Positions 9,058 through 17,913 are shown, counted from the first letter of the stretch. The stretch is DNA of 64,000 bases from DASXKD01 sp963734725 (GCA_963734725.1 CAVTIX010000016.1:62001-126000); one strand, 5' to 3'. A program made the numbers and translations. The notes: generated by a model from the sequence alone, not told the origin.

Positions 9058-10014
9058 CTACGCCGCGCCGATCTGGCGTAGCCGGGTGATGTCGCTGGGG
9101 CTCAGCCGGTCCAGCAGGCCGGCCGCGGCGCAGTTGGCCCGGAGCTGCTCGGGGCTGGTCGCACCGAGCAGCACGCTGGTGACGCCGGGGTTGGTGAACG
9201 GGAAGGCCAGCGCGAGCGCGGCGGCGGTGACACCCAGCGAGGCGGCCAGGCTGGCGAGGTCGGCGGCCGCGGCGATGGCCGGAGCGGCCCGCGGGTCATC
9301 CAGCGTCGCGGCGGCCCGCCCGGACGCGGCGCCGGACTGATACTTTCCGCTGAGCACCCCGCCTTCCAGGCAGAACGAGGCGACCACACCCGCGCCCGCC
9401 GCGTGCAGGGCTCTTGTCATCTCGGCACCCTCCACCCAGGTGCGCCACACCAGGCTGTAGGGCAACTGCGCGGCGCACGGCGGCGCCACGCCCAGGGCGG
9501 CGGCCGCCGCCACCGCCTCGGCGAGCGGGCCTGCCTGCCAGTTGACCACCGCCCACGCCCGTGCCTTCCCCGAGCCAAGCAGCCCGCCCACGGCGGCCAC
9601 CATGTCGGCGACGGCGAGACCGTCGGGCGGCGGGTTCGCGTAGATGAGGTCCACGTGGTTGAAGCCCATGCGAGCCAGGGAGCCGTCCAGTTCCGCGGCG
9701 GCGCTCTGCTCTGGCCAGAACTCCCACCACAGCTTGTTGGCGACAATCACCTCGTCCCGGCGCACGCCCGCGCTGCGGAACAGCTCCCCGAACAGCACCT
9801 CGGAATACCCCGTCGGCAGCGGCGCCCGGCCGGTTTCGTCGTTGTAGCGGGCGTCGTCGAAGAAGTTGATGCCCTCGTCCCTGGCCGCCGCCAAGATCGC
9901 GGCGCCGGTCTCCGGCGGGAGATGCTCGAACGTGCGCCAGGAGCCGAGCGACATGGCCGAGACCGTCATGCCCGACGAGCCCAGCGGGCGGGGGCGCAGG
10001 CTATCTGCTGGCAT
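9058..10014 (-). CDS. Aldo/keto reductase family oxidoreductase
   Basis: A 318-residue protein, normal for the AKR (TIM-barrel) superfamily. It starts LRPRPLGSSGMTVSAMSLGSW, has the INFFDDARYND segment corresponding to the catalytic Asp/Tyr region, GYSEVLFGELF, HVDLIYANPPP and NPGVTSVLLGATSPEQLRAN near the nucleotide-binding C-terminus. These enzymes reduce carbonyls with NADPH, or serve as potassium-channel beta-like oxidoreductases; the substrate is unknown. ATG 10014 has GGGAGG 8 nt upstream. The MmcQ/YjbR gene lies 56 bp upstream and a DUF1059 gene before that, all leftward, so a small operon is possible. Confidence 0.85.
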   Translation of the reverse strand: MPADSLRPRPLGSSGMTVSAMSLGSWRTFEHLPPETGAAILAAARDEGINFFDDARYNDETGRAPLPTGYSEVLFGELFRSAGVRRDEVIVANKLWWEFWPEQSAAAELDGSLARMGFNHVDLIYANPPPDGLAVADMVAAVGGLLGSGKARAWAVVNWQAGPLAEAVAAAAALGVAPPCAAQLPYSLVWRTWVEGAEMTRALHAAGAGVVASFCLEGGVLSGKYQSGAASGRAAATLDDPRAAPAIAAAADLASLAASLGVTAAALALAFPFTNPGVTSVLLGATSPEQLRANCAAAGLLDRLSPSDITRLRQIGAA

Positions 10015-10070
10015 CGCCAGCCTCCCTTCGGCGTGCCCGCCGCGCCGACAGCGCGGCAGTCTGATCCCGG

Positions 10071-10457
10071 TTACCGGTGCAGGTACTCGTTGGCGAGCTT
10101 GGCCGGGGCGCAGGCCAGCCAGCCGTCGATGATCGCCTCGCGCAAGGCGGCCGTGGACGCCTTCCGCAACTGGACGAGCACGGCAGCATAACCGTCGAAG
10201 TGCGGGATCGTGAAGAAGGCATCCAGGTTGGCGGCGAGCACGGCCTCCTTCTCGCCGAGATCCCCGACGCGGACCGCCAGGATCGGCCCGTCCGGCGGGG
10301 TTTCGTCGCCGAACCGCCGGATATCCGCCTTGCTGAACGGCCGTTCCCAGGCGAACGCCTTGCCCCCGACGGCCCAGGTGCGGTTGCCGCGGCTTTCGCC
10401 CTCGGTGACCTCGGGCAGGGCCGCGGCCATGCGGGCGGCGTCCTCCAGAGTCGCCAT
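10071..10457 (-). CDS. MmcQ/YjbR family protein
   Basis: A 128-residue protein with the family layout: short N-terminal helix (LEDAARMAAALPEVTEGES), RTWAVGGKAFAWERPF strand region, and the C-terminal YAAVLVQLRKASTAALREAIIDGWLACAPAKLANEYL. YjbR-like proteins have a CyaY-like fold and are sometimes listed as DNA-binding, but their function is not established. ATG 10457 is the natural start. It sits 56 bp upstream of the aldo/keto reductase and 60 bp downstream of the DUF1059 gene on the same strand. Confidence 0.8.
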   Translation of the reverse strand: MATLEDAARMAAALPEVTEGESRGNRTWAVGGKAFAWERPFSKADIRRFGDETPPDGPILAVRVGDLGEKEAVLAANLDAFFTIPHFDGYAAVLVQLRKASTAALREAIIDGWLACAPAKLANEYLHR

Positions 10458-10517
10458 AGCGGTACCGTAGCGCCGCTGGCCGCACGGGCTGGCCGGGAGC
10501 CTGCCCGATGATCGCTT

Positions 10518-10679
10518 TTATGGGGTGATCTCGATCCAGGTCCGGATCATCTCCGGGGTCGCCATGTGGAGCATTTCCGGGTGGTCCGTGCGGATGTGGT
10601 TGCGGACCAGCGCCACAACTCGGTCCTCGTCGTCGTCACGCATGACGTACCCGCATTCGCAGATCACCTGGCTGGCCAC
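10518..10679 (-). CDS. DUF1059-like small protein (53 aa)
   Basis: GTG 10679 is preceded by GGAAGGGG at good spacing. The 53-residue product contains ICECGYVMRDDDEDRVVALVRNHIRTDHPEM, resembling DUF1059 small putative metal-binding proteins: a Cys pair near the N-terminus and a helix with His-x3-Asp-His. It is transcribed divergently from the SARP regulator at 10771 across a 91-bp promoter region. A degenerate second copy of its start and promoter occurs at 11985-12160. Confidence 0.65.
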   Translation of the reverse strand: MASQVICECGYVMRDDDEDRVVALVRNHIRTDHPEMLHMATPEMIRTWIEITP

Positions 10680-10770
10680 CGGATGCCCCTTCCGCCGACG
10701 TTTGCCGGGTCCAAGCCTTGTCACTATCTTGACCGATAGATTGCCGAGACGTAACGAACGCTTTGGGGAC
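10680..10770. promoter_or_regulatory. Divergent promoter between DUF1059 and SARP genes
   Basis: A 91-bp region between two divergent starts. It contains CCTTGTCACTA (10716-10726), CTTGACCGATAG and TTGCCGAGACGT elements. The first and last of these are the parts best conserved in the duplicated copy near 12074-12115, at nearly identical distances to both starts (37 bp to the leftward start in each; 55 versus 57 bp to the rightward ATG). This conservation marks them as likely promoter or regulator-binding elements. Confidence 0.5.
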
Positions 10771-11541
10771 ATGGTACGGATCCAGCTGTGCGGGCGATTC
10801 GCCGTCGTGATCGACGGGCAGCCGGCCGAGTCGCGGCTTCCCGGACGGCAAGGCCGGCTACTGGTCGCGTACCTTGCCGCACACCGTGCGCAACCAGTCG
10901 AGCGCGCGGTCCTGCTCGATGCCCTTTGGCCGGCTGGCGGCACCGGAGCCGCCGGCACGCTGACGGTGCTGCTGTCGAAGTCCCGCCCGCTCCTCGGGCC
11001 CACCGAGATCCGGGGCCGGCGCACCCTGCAACTGGTGCTGCCAGCGGACTCGGCAGTGGACCTCGAAACGGCCACCACTTCCTTGCACTCGGCCGAGTCC
11101 GCGGTGGCGCTGCGGGACTGGCGCCGCGCCTGGCCGGCCGCGCTCACCGCCCAGTACGTCTCGCACCGCCGGTTCCTTGCGGAGTTCGAGGCGCCCTGGA
11201 TCGACGAGCGGCGCCAGCAACTGGACGTGATCTACGAACGAGCCCTTGCTTGTTACGCCGAGGCGTGCCTCGGCATCGGGGGCACCGAGCTGCCGGCCGC
11301 AGAGCGCGCGGCACGCCGACTGCTGGCGCACGCTCCGCTGGCCGAGACCGGGCACCGGCTGTTGATGCGGGCCCTCACAGCGCGCGGAGATCCCGCGGCC
11401 GCGCTGGGCGTCTACGGCCAGCTGCGCCAGTTGCTGCGCGAGGAGCTGGGAGTGTCGCCGTCCCCGGAAACCCAGGCGCTGTATGTCCGCCTGCTGCGCG
11501 GCCAGCCGCTCGATGAACCTTCCAGGCCAGCCACCGCCTAG
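10771..11541 (+). CDS. SARP-type transcriptional regulator with BTAD domain
   Basis: A 256-residue protein: an OmpR-like winged helix (about residues 1-95; MVRIQLCGRFAVVIDGQPAE, RQGRLLVAYLAAHRAQPVER, LDALWP) followed by the all-helical bacterial transcriptional activation domain (about 100-245; LEFEAPW-like region, AERAARRLLAHAPLAETGHRLLMRALTARGDPAAALGVYGQL, ELGVSPSPETQALY). SARPs usually activate secondary-metabolite clusters, but no such cluster is evident here; small SARPs can also be pleiotropic or local regulators. ATG 10771 follows GGGGAC. Its stop overlaps that of the convergent SnoaL-like gene through a shared CTAG. Confidence 0.88.
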   Translation: MVRIQLCGRFAVVIDGQPAESRLPGRQGRLLVAYLAAHRAQPVERAVLLDALWPAGGTGAAGTLTVLLSKSRPLLGPTEIRGRRTLQLVLPADSAVDLETATTSLHSAESAVALRDWRRAWPAALTAQYVSHRRFLAEFEAPWIDERRQQLDVIYERALACYAEACLGIGGTELPAAERAARRLLAHAPLAETGHRLLMRALTARGDPAAALGVYGQLRQLLREELGVSPSPETQALYVRLLRGQPLDEPSRPATA

Positions 11542-11969
11542 ACGCCGGACGGCTGCGGCATCAGGCCCAACTGCGTGAGCAGCGAGACCTGGTCGTAGTA
11601 GAGGTCCCCACCGACGACCCGCCCGCCGGAGTCGAAGTGCCACATCTCGCACAACGGCAACGCAAACTTCTTGCCGGTGGCGGCGAACGGTCCAAGCGGC
11701 CCGTCGTGGGTGCCCATAACGGTGAAGGCGCAGAGCACCGTGAGGCCAGCATCGATGTAGCGGGGGCCGGTGATCCTGATGTCAGAAGACGACACGACCC
11801 ACCCGGCCAGGAACTCGTCTTTGAATTCCTGGGGCGTGCTGAACGTCCGGCCCAGCGAGTGATCGGTCCAGGCGATGCTGTCGGCGTAGTAACTGGTCAT
11901 GGCCTCGAAGTCCCTCTGGTTGAAGGCCTCGTGACCGGCGCGGTAGGTCTCGACGTTGCTGGATACCAC
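11538..11969 (-). CDS. SnoaL-like/NTF2-fold protein
   Basis: A 143-residue protein of the SnoaL/NTF2-like cone fold: N-terminal helix (VETYRAGHEAFNQRDFEAMTSYYADSIAWTDHS), a TPQEFKDEFLAGW helix, and a C-terminal sheet with EMWHFDSGGRVVGGDLYYDQVSLLTQLG. The family includes ester cyclases and many proteins without known activity. GTG 11969 has AGGAGG upstream and is the likely start. It lies just downstream, in its direction of transcription, of the decayed duplicate of the DUF1059/SARP divergent promoter, which may now drive it. Its end overlaps the SARP stop by four bases. Confidence 0.8.
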   Translation of the reverse strand: MVSSNVETYRAGHEAFNQRDFEAMTSYYADSIAWTDHSLGRTFSTPQEFKDEFLAGWVVSSSDIRITGPRYIDAGLTVLCAFTVMGTHDGPLGPFAATGKKFALPLCEMWHFDSGGRVVGGDLYYDQVSLLTQLGLMPQPSGV

Positions 11970-11984
11970 GGCTCCTCCTGCTCG

Positions 11985-12160
11985 TTCTCGTCGCGAGTTT
12001 CGCGCCTCCGGCGCCAGGGGGTCACCTGGTAGGCCATCGGCTGCCCCGTCTGTCGGCGATTGTCGGGCCCTGGCCTTGTCACTACGTTGGCCAGCAGGTT
12101 GTCGAAACGTTGAAGCCAGCGCTGCAGGGCATGGTGCGGACTCAACGGTGCGGGCGGGCA
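11985..12160. repeat. Decayed duplicate of the DUF1059/SARP divergent promoter and gene starts
   Basis: CCTTGTCACTA recurs at 12074-12084, with ATG 12131 opening a frame MVRTQRCGR similar to the SARP start MVRIQLCGR, which stops after about 27 codons. On the opposite strand ATG 12037 opens MAYQV at the position matching the DUF1059 start (VASQV), also decayed. Upstream codons match too (VTRPGPDNRR versus VTRLGPGKRR). Distances are preserved within 2 bp. This is a second copy of the module at 10680-10800 in which both genes have been lost. Confidence 0.7.
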
Positions 12161-12229
12161 GCTGCCGGAAAGTCAAGACCCGCGAGAATGGGCGCCGGGA
12201 GGCGGGCGGGTTAGCGGTATAACGGCTGT

Positions 12230-13135
12230 ATGGGCGAGGTGGCCTTAAGCGCGGCCGGGCTGACCAAGCGATATGGGCGCGCGGTCGCGCTCGACGGGCT
12301 CGATCTCGAAGTGCGCACCGGCGAGGTGCATGCCTTCCTCGGGCCGAACGGCGCCGGCAAGACGACGACCATCCGCATCCTGCTTGGCCTGTTGCGCAAG
12401 GACGGCGGCGAGGTCAGCCTGCTCGGCGGCGATCCGTGGCATGACGCTGTCGAGCTGCACCGGCGGCTGGCGTATGTTCCGGGCGACGTGACGCTATGGC
12501 CGAGCCTGACCGGCGGGGAGATCATCGACCTGCTGGGCGACCTGCGCGGCGGCATCGAGACCGGCCGGCGGCGGGCGCTGACCGAGCGGTTCGACCTGGA
12601 CACCACCAAGAGGGCGCGGGCCTACTCCCGTGGCAACCGGCAGAAGGTCGCGCTGGTCGCGGCGCTGGCCAGCCGGGCCGAGCTGCTGCTGCTCGACGAG
12701 CCGACGGCAGGACTGGATCCGCTGATGGAGGCCACCTTCCGCGAGTGCGTCAACGACGAGCGGCGCGAGGGCCGCACGATCCTGTTGTCCAGTCACCTCC
12801 TGGCCGAGGCCGAGGCGCTGGCCGACCGGGTGACGATCATCCGCCAGGGCAAGACGGTGGAGACCGGCACGCTCGCGGAGATGCGGCACCTGACCAGGAT
12901 CTCGGTCGAGGCCGAACTCGCCGCGCCGGCCGCGCTCGACGGGATGCCGGGTGTGCATGAGTTGACTGGCACGGGAACCACGGTGCGCTGCCAGGTGGAT
13001 AGCGCCGCTCTTGATGAGGTGGTCGGCCGGCTGCACCAGGCCGGCATCCGCTCGCTGACCTGCCGGCCTCCGGCCCTCGAAGAGCTCTTCCTCCGCCACT
13101 ACTCGCCGGAGCGGTCCGCCCCCGGAGGCGAGTGA
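12230..13135 (+). CDS. ABC transporter ATP-binding protein (ABC-2 exporter)
   Basis: A 301-residue ATPase. Walker A GPNGAGKTT is at residues 38-46, the signature YSRGNRQK at 132-139 (the form seen in drug-export ABC-2 ATPases rather than LSGGQ), Walker B LLLLDEPTAGLDP from 152, and an H-loop in LLSSHLLAEAEALADR. The C-terminal extension of about 90 residues is typical of antibiotic-resistance exporters. The stop and the permease start overlap as TGATG, so the two subunits are translationally coupled. Probable role: export of a hydrophobic compound together with the permease at 13135. Confidence 0.92.
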   Translation: MGEVALSAAGLTKRYGRAVALDGLDLEVRTGEVHAFLGPNGAGKTTTIRILLGLLRKDGGEVSLLGGDPWHDAVELHRRLAYVPGDVTLWPSLTGGEIIDLLGDLRGGIETGRRRALTERFDLDTTKRARAYSRGNRQKVALVAALASRAELLLLDEPTAGLDPLMEATFRECVNDERREGRTILLSSHLLAEAEALADRVTIIRQGKTVETGTLAEMRHLTRISVEAELAAPAALDGMPGVHELTGTGTTVRCQVDSAALDEVVGRLHQAGIRSLTCRPPALEELFLRHYSPERSAPGGE

Positions 13136-14897
13136 TGACCGGCTTCGCTGGCACCGGGCGGCTCGCCAAGCTCGCCTTCCGCCGGGACATCGTCATGCTG
13201 CCCGTGTGCGTCTTCGGGATCGCCGCGCTGCTAGCGATCACAGCCCGCGATCTCCGGGTGCTGTACCCCACCGCCGCCAGCAGGCTGGCGGTGGCAGCGC
13301 GGGCAGGCGAGAACCCAGCGCTGCGGTTCCTGCTGGGCCGGCTGAACGGCACCTCGGTCGGCGCCTTCCTCGCCGCGCGGTGGGGTGTGTGGGGGCCGGC
13401 CTGCGCGGTCTTGCTGACGACCTTCATCGTGGTCCGGCACACCAGGGCCGATGAGGAAGCCGGCCGGCTCGAACTTGTCGGCTCGGCCGTGGTGGGGCGG
13501 CAGGCGCCGCTCACCGCGGCGCTGATCGCGGCCGTGACGGCTAACGTGGCGCTGGCCCTGCTGACGTTCCTGTGGCTGCCTGTCCTGAAGTTGCCGCTGG
13601 CGGGCTCGGCCGCGCTGGCGCTGGCCATCAGCGGGTGCGGTCTGGTGTTCGCCGGGGTTGCCGCCGTCGGTGCCCAGATCGCCGTGACCGCGCGGGGCGC
13701 TCGCGGCATCGCGATCGGGGCGCTGGGCGCCGCCTTCGTCCTGCGCGCGGTGGGCGACTCGGGCCCGGCGGGTGCGTCGTGGTTGTCCTGGTTGTCGCCA
13801 TTGGGCTGGGTGGAGTTCACCCGTTCATTCGGCTCAGGCGGTGAGCAGTGGTGGGTGCTGCTTCTGCCACTGGCGGTGTCCGCCGCTCTGATAGCAGCCG
13901 CGTTCGCGCTCGCCGCCTGGCGTGACCAGGGCGCAGGGCTGCTGCCGGACCGGCCGGGACGGCCGGCCGCCTCCGGTCTCCTCCGCGGTCCATTCGGCCT
14001 GGCGTGGCGGGGGCAGCGGCTCATGCTCGCCGCATGGCTGGCCGCGTTCGTCTTCGCCTTCGCCGCATCCGGCGCGGGCACCCGGGGGCCGGCTCGATTC
14101 TCGGCGGCAGTGCCTTGCTGAAGCGTTACCTCCTCCGTGTCGGCTACCAGGCCACGGTCATCAACGCCTACCTGTCCGCGCTCATGATGCTTGCGGGTCT
14201 CGCCGCCGCCGCGTACGCGATATCTACGGTGCTCCGGCTGCGGACCGAGGAGACGGGGAACCTGGCCGACCCCGTGCTGGCGGCCGCCACCGGGCGGATC
14301 CGGTGGGCGCTCAGCCATATCTCCGTCGCGGTGGGCGGCGCCTGCCTGCTGCTGGTAGCGGCCGGCCTGTCAGCCGGCCTTGGCTACGGCATCCCCACCG
14401 GGTCGGTGAGCACGCAGGTGCCGAGACTGCTCGGCGCCGCGCTGGCCCGGCTGCCGGCGGCCATGGTGCTCGCGGCGGTGGCTGTCTTGCTGTTCGGCCT
14501 GCTGCCGTGGGAGTCCGTCGCACTGGCGTGGACCATGATGGCGCTGGTGGTCGTCATCGCGGTGTTCGGTCCGCCGCTGCAGTGGCCGGCCTGGATGATA
14601 GGCATCTCGCCGTTCACCCAGACGCCCAAGCTGCCGGGCGGGGCGGTGTCGGCCGGGCCGCTGCTGTGGCTGTGCGGGATCGCGCTGGCGCTGGGCACGG
14701 CCGGCCTGGCCGGCCTGCGGCGGCGCGACATCGGCGACCTGGGTCCCACCGGCCTGGTCCGCCCCCTCTTCGACGGGCTCGCTGACTACGTCAGGGAAAG
14801 CAATGAGATATCTCAGCAGGCCGTGCTCGGCGCCACCGAGCCGCCCGTGCAGCCCAGCCCGTCCACGCCGCCGGGCCCGCCCGCCCGGCCTGGGTAG
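13135..14897 (+). pseudogene. ABC-2 permease (tetronasin-resistance type), split by a frameshift
   Basis: Two frames together make one permease of about 587 residues, close to the usual size. The first (from ATG 13135) carries TM1-TM6 and ends LMLAAWLAAFVFAFAASGAGT before an out-of-frame tail and stop at 14121. The second resumes with GSILGGSALLKRYLLRVGYQATVINAYLSAL and continues through about six more membrane segments to 14897. The switch lies near 14078-14090, around a GGGGG run, and needs a one-base correction. The second frame has no ribosome-binding site or sensible start of its own. Either the gene is inactive or the base call is wrong. It is translationally coupled to the ATPase upstream. 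Confidence 0.75.
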
Positions 14898-15065
14898 ATC
14901 ACCGTGGCCAGTGGAACGCGGTGCGGATTCCAGGTTCCCGCCCGCAAGCCAGGTCGTGCACCCCAGCCAGCTAACGCAGCGACCGGACACCCCGACCGGC
15001 CCGCATTGGCGCCTTGGAGCTGTTGTTGTGATGCGCCGGGCCCACCGGGCCGGTAAAACGGGTGA

Positions 15066-15917
15066 ATGCCAGAGCTTCCCGAGGTTGAGGCCGCCCGCAG
15101 CCTGATCGCTGACCGGGCCCTGTACCGGCGCATCGTGGATGTCGACGATTCCGACACCTACGTGACCCGGCCGCACCCCCCGAGGGAGCTACAGAGCACG
15201 CTGATCGGACGTTGCCTCACCGCCGCGCACCGGCGCGGCAAGACCATATGGCTCGACACCTCCGGGACCGGCGGCCTGGCCACGCCCGGCGGTCCCGAGC
15301 TCGGCATCCATCTGGGTATGACCGGCCGCATCGTCGTCACCGCCCCGGACGGCACAGTGACCGAGGCTGGCGATCCGCCCCGCTATTACCCAAGGCACCC
15401 CAAGGCGGAGTGGCGCCGATTCACCCTCACGTTCGCGGACGGCGGCAGCCTTGTGCTGCTCGACCCGCGCCGATTGGGGCGGGTCCGGCTCAACCCCAAC
15501 ATCGGAGCGCTTGGGCCGGATGCCATGCAGGTCACGCCGGCGGAGTTCCGTGCGGTCATCACGAAGGGGACGATCGCGATCAAGGCGCGGCTGCTCGACC
15601 AGTCCAAGATCGCTGGCGTCGGCAACCTGCTGGCCGACGAAATTCTCTGGCAGGCGAGGGTGTCACCCCTGGCGCGGGTCGATAGCCTCTCCCCGGCGCA
15701 GGTCAATCGCCTCTATCGCGCGCTGAAGTCGGTGCTGGAGTCGGCCGTCGCCAAGGGCGGTGCGCACACCGGCGACATCATCGCGGCCCGCCACCCAGGC
15801 GGCATTTGCCCGAGGGACGGCGCCCCGATGGCGCATGGAATAGTCGGCGGACGGTCCACCTGGTGGTGCTCGCGCGAGCAGGCGCTCACGTCGTGTCCGT
15901 TCACGCCGGCGCGGTGA
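15066..15917 (+). CDS. Fpg/Nei family DNA glycosylase
   Basis: A 283-residue base-excision repair enzyme. MPELPEVE gives the catalytic Pro2/Glu3 after Met removal, Lys59 (RRGKTIW) is the conserved N-domain lysine, LGIHLGMTGR is a core strand, and KARLLDQSKIAGVGNLLADEILW is the helix-two-turn-helix. The C-terminal finger is unusual: the expected two CxxC pairs appear as C248-P-R-D251 and C268-S-R-E271, so one Cys of each pair is acidic. Actinobacterial Fpg-like subfamilies with this pattern exist in my memory. It is likely a functional AP lyase/glycosylase for oxidised bases, with altered zinc binding. Monocistronic by spacing. Confidence 0.9.
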   Translation: MPELPEVEAARSLIADRALYRRIVDVDDSDTYVTRPHPPRELQSTLIGRCLTAAHRRGKTIWLDTSGTGGLATPGGPELGIHLGMTGRIVVTAPDGTVTEAGDPPRYYPRHPKAEWRRFTLTFADGGSLVLLDPRRLGRVRLNPNIGALGPDAMQVTPAEFRAVITKGTIAIKARLLDQSKIAGVGNLLADEILWQARVSPLARVDSLSPAQVNRLYRALKSVLESAVAKGGAHTGDIIAARHPGGICPRDGAPMAHGIVGGRSTWWCSREQALTSCPFTPAR

Positions 15918-16121
15918 TACCGGGGAGCTGCCCCCGATGCTGGGTGTCGTCGCGGGGCCGGAGCACCTCTCCAGCTCGGTTACCGAAGGCATGTCGTGCA
16001 GTCTCCTTGATCACATGGAGATTGATCCGGCGAAACCGTCACCTCATCCGAGCAGATCCTGGCGCGGCTGGCGCGACGGGTGGTCTGGCAGGCTGTTCCC
16101 GGGATCACAGAAAGGGGCGGC

Positions 16122-16688
16122 ATGACATCGACGGCCTTGCTGATCATGGACGTGCAACAGGGCATTGTGGAGCGCTTCGCCGGCGACGGCGACGGCTACC
16201 TGGGGCGGCTGGCCACCGCGATCGCGGCCGCCCGGGCCGCGGACGTCATGGTCGGCTACGTGACGATCGGGTTCCGGCGCGGATACCCGGAGGTCAGTGA
16301 CCGGAACAAGAGCTTCGCTGCGATCGCGGGCACCAGCCGGTTCACCGACGACGACCCCGGCATCCGCATCCCCGGCGCGGTCGCCCCGGCGCCCGGCGAG
16401 GCGGTGGTCATCAAGCGCCGGGTCTCCGCCTTCGCCGGCAGCGACCTGGACGTGCTGCTGCGCGCCCGGGGCATCGATCACCTGGTGCTGGCCGGGATCG
16501 CCACCAGCGGCGTGGTGCTGTCCACCCTGCGCCAGGCCGCCGACCTGGACTACCGCCTCACCGTGCTGGCCGACGGCTGCCTGGACGCCGATCCCGAGGT
16601 GCACCAGGTGCTGCTGGGCAAGGTGTTCCCCCGGCAGGCGGAGGTCACCACCGTCGCCGTGTGGGCCGCGAGCCTGCGGCACGGCTGA
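16122..16688 (+). CDS. Isochorismatase-like cysteine hydrolase family protein
   Basis: A 188-residue protein with the family core: TALLIMDVQQG (Asp10), VVIKRRVSAF (Lys98) and the cis-peptide region LVLAGIATSGVVLSTLRQAADLDYRLTVLADGCLD. In the amidohydrolase branch a nucleophilic Cys sits at the position of Val131; its absence here resembles true isochorismatases or other non-Cys members. Substrate is unknown. ATG 16122 follows AAAGGGGCGG. It is convergent with CorA, whose stop is 29 bp away. Confidence 0.85.
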   Translation: MTSTALLIMDVQQGIVERFAGDGDGYLGRLATAIAAARAADVMVGYVTIGFRRGYPEVSDRNKSFAAIAGTSRFTDDDPGIRIPGAVAPAPGEAVVIKRRVSAFAGSDLDVLLRARGIDHLVLAGIATSGVVLSTLRQAADLDYRLTVLADGCLDADPEVHQVLLGKVFPRQAEVTTVAVWAASLRHG

Positions 16689-16717
16689 GCCCCCGGTCCG
16701 GGCTGCGGCCGCCCGCG

Positions 16718-17857
16718 TTAAAGCCAGTCTTTGCGCCTGAAGACGAGGTAGAGCAGGACAACGCCCGCGATCATGATGGCGGCCGAGGCGTAGAGGCCGG
16801 CCTTTTCGCTGAACCCGGGGTAGGGCACGTTCATCCCGTAGAACCCGGTCACGAGCGTCGGCACCGCGATGATCGCCGCCCAGCTGGTGACCTTCTTGGT
16901 GATGGTGCCCAGCCGGTTGCCCTGAATAGTGAGGTTCGTCTCCCGGATCGTCGTCACCAGGTCCCGCAGGCTGTCGGTCCAGTCCGCCGCGCGCAGCACA
17001 TGGTCGTAGACGTCCTGGTAGTAGGGCGTCATGTCGTCGGCCACGATGTGCAGATCCCGCCGCATCAGCGAGTTCACGACCTCGCGCATCGGGATCACGA
17101 TCCGCCGGAGCAGCACCAGGCTCTTGCGCAGCTCGAAGCTGTGGCGCTGCACCTGCATGCTCATGGGGGCGTCCGCAAACAGGTCGTCCTCCAGCGATTC
17201 GACGGCCTCGTCCAGGCTCTGCACCGCTTCGAAGTGACCGTCCACGATGTAGTCGAGCAGCCCGTGCAGCAGGTAGCCGACGCCAAACTTGGCCAGGTCG
17301 GAGTCGGCGTCCCAGCGCTCCACGACCGCGCCGATGTCCAGGCCGTCGTCCTTGCGGATCGTGATCAGCGCCCGGTCGGTGATGAAGGCGTCAACTTCGC
17401 TGGCGGCCAACTGGCCGGTGCCGGTGTCCAGCTTCACCGCGTAGGCGGTCAAGAACAGGTGGGTACGGTATCGGTCGAGCTTGGGGCGCTGCCGCTCGCT
17501 GCCGGCGTCCTCGACGGCCAACGGGTGCAGGCCGAATTCCTCGCTCAGCACCCCCAGGTCCTCCTGGTCGGGATCGCGCAGGTCGAGCCAGACCGTGACG
17601 GCCTTGTCAGTTATGTAGTCGCTGATATCGGCGACCGGGAAGCCCTCGAGTTCGAGCCGCCCGTCTCGGTACAACCTGGTGCGTGCCTGGCACTTGGTCG
17701 GGGTGGCCCGGCTGATACAGGAGAGCGCCGCCGTGTCCGGATCCCGGCCGTGGAATGCCTCGGTCCCCACGAGCCGTGCGCCCAGGGCACCGCCGGACGT
17801 GTCGTTTGGCTGGGCCAGCGTGCTCTTCTCGCCGGGTCCGCGCTGCGGTGAGTTCAT
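16718..17857 (-). CDS. CorA-type magnesium/divalent cation transporter
   Basis: A 379-residue protein with an N-terminal cytosolic alpha/beta domain (VTVWLDLRDPDQEDLGVLSEEFGLHPLAVED), long helices, and two C-terminal membrane segments. The GMN selectivity motif is at residues 341-343 (TGFYGMNVP) and the C-terminus ends FRRKDWL, as expected for CorA. It mediates passive Mg2+ (or Co2+/Ni2+) influx as a pentamer. ATG 17857 has GAGGAGG at ideal spacing. The N-terminal extension of about 60 residues is poorly conserved. It is divergent from the amidase, with a perfect 16-bp palindrome between them. Confidence 0.92.
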   Translation of the reverse strand: MNSPQRGPGEKSTLAQPNDTSGGALGARLVGTEAFHGRDPDTAALSCISRATPTKCQARTRLYRDGRLELEGFPVADISDYITDKAVTVWLDLRDPDQEDLGVLSEEFGLHPLAVEDAGSERQRPKLDRYRTHLFLTAYAVKLDTGTGQLAASEVDAFITDRALITIRKDDGLDIGAVVERWDADSDLAKFGVGYLLHGLLDYIVDGHFEAVQSLDEAVESLEDDLFADAPMSMQVQRHSFELRKSLVLLRRIVIPMREVVNSLMRRDLHIVADDMTPYYQDVYDHVLRAADWTDSLRDLVTTIRETNLTIQGNRLGTITKKVTSWAAIIAVPTLVTGFYGMNVPYPGFSEKAGLYASAAIMIAGVVLLYLVFRRKDWL

Positions 17858-17913
17858 CTGGTCCTCCTCGCACGCCGTCACTGTAGCGGCCGCGCAGAAC
17901 CATGGCTGGAGCC

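Noticed and set aside
10525..10770. Longer N-terminus for the SARP regulator
   Set aside because: The extra 82 codons are antisense to the DUF1059 gene and to the divergent promoter; MVRIQLCGRF is the family start.
10771..11541. SARP regulator as sign of a biosynthetic gene cluster
   Set aside because: No PKS, NRPS, terpene or RiPP core genes occur in the window; the regulator stands alone.
16122..16688. Loss of the catalytic Cys in the isochorismatase-like protein as evidence of inactivation
   Set aside because: Members without this Cys are common, including true isochorismatases, and the gene is otherwise intact.
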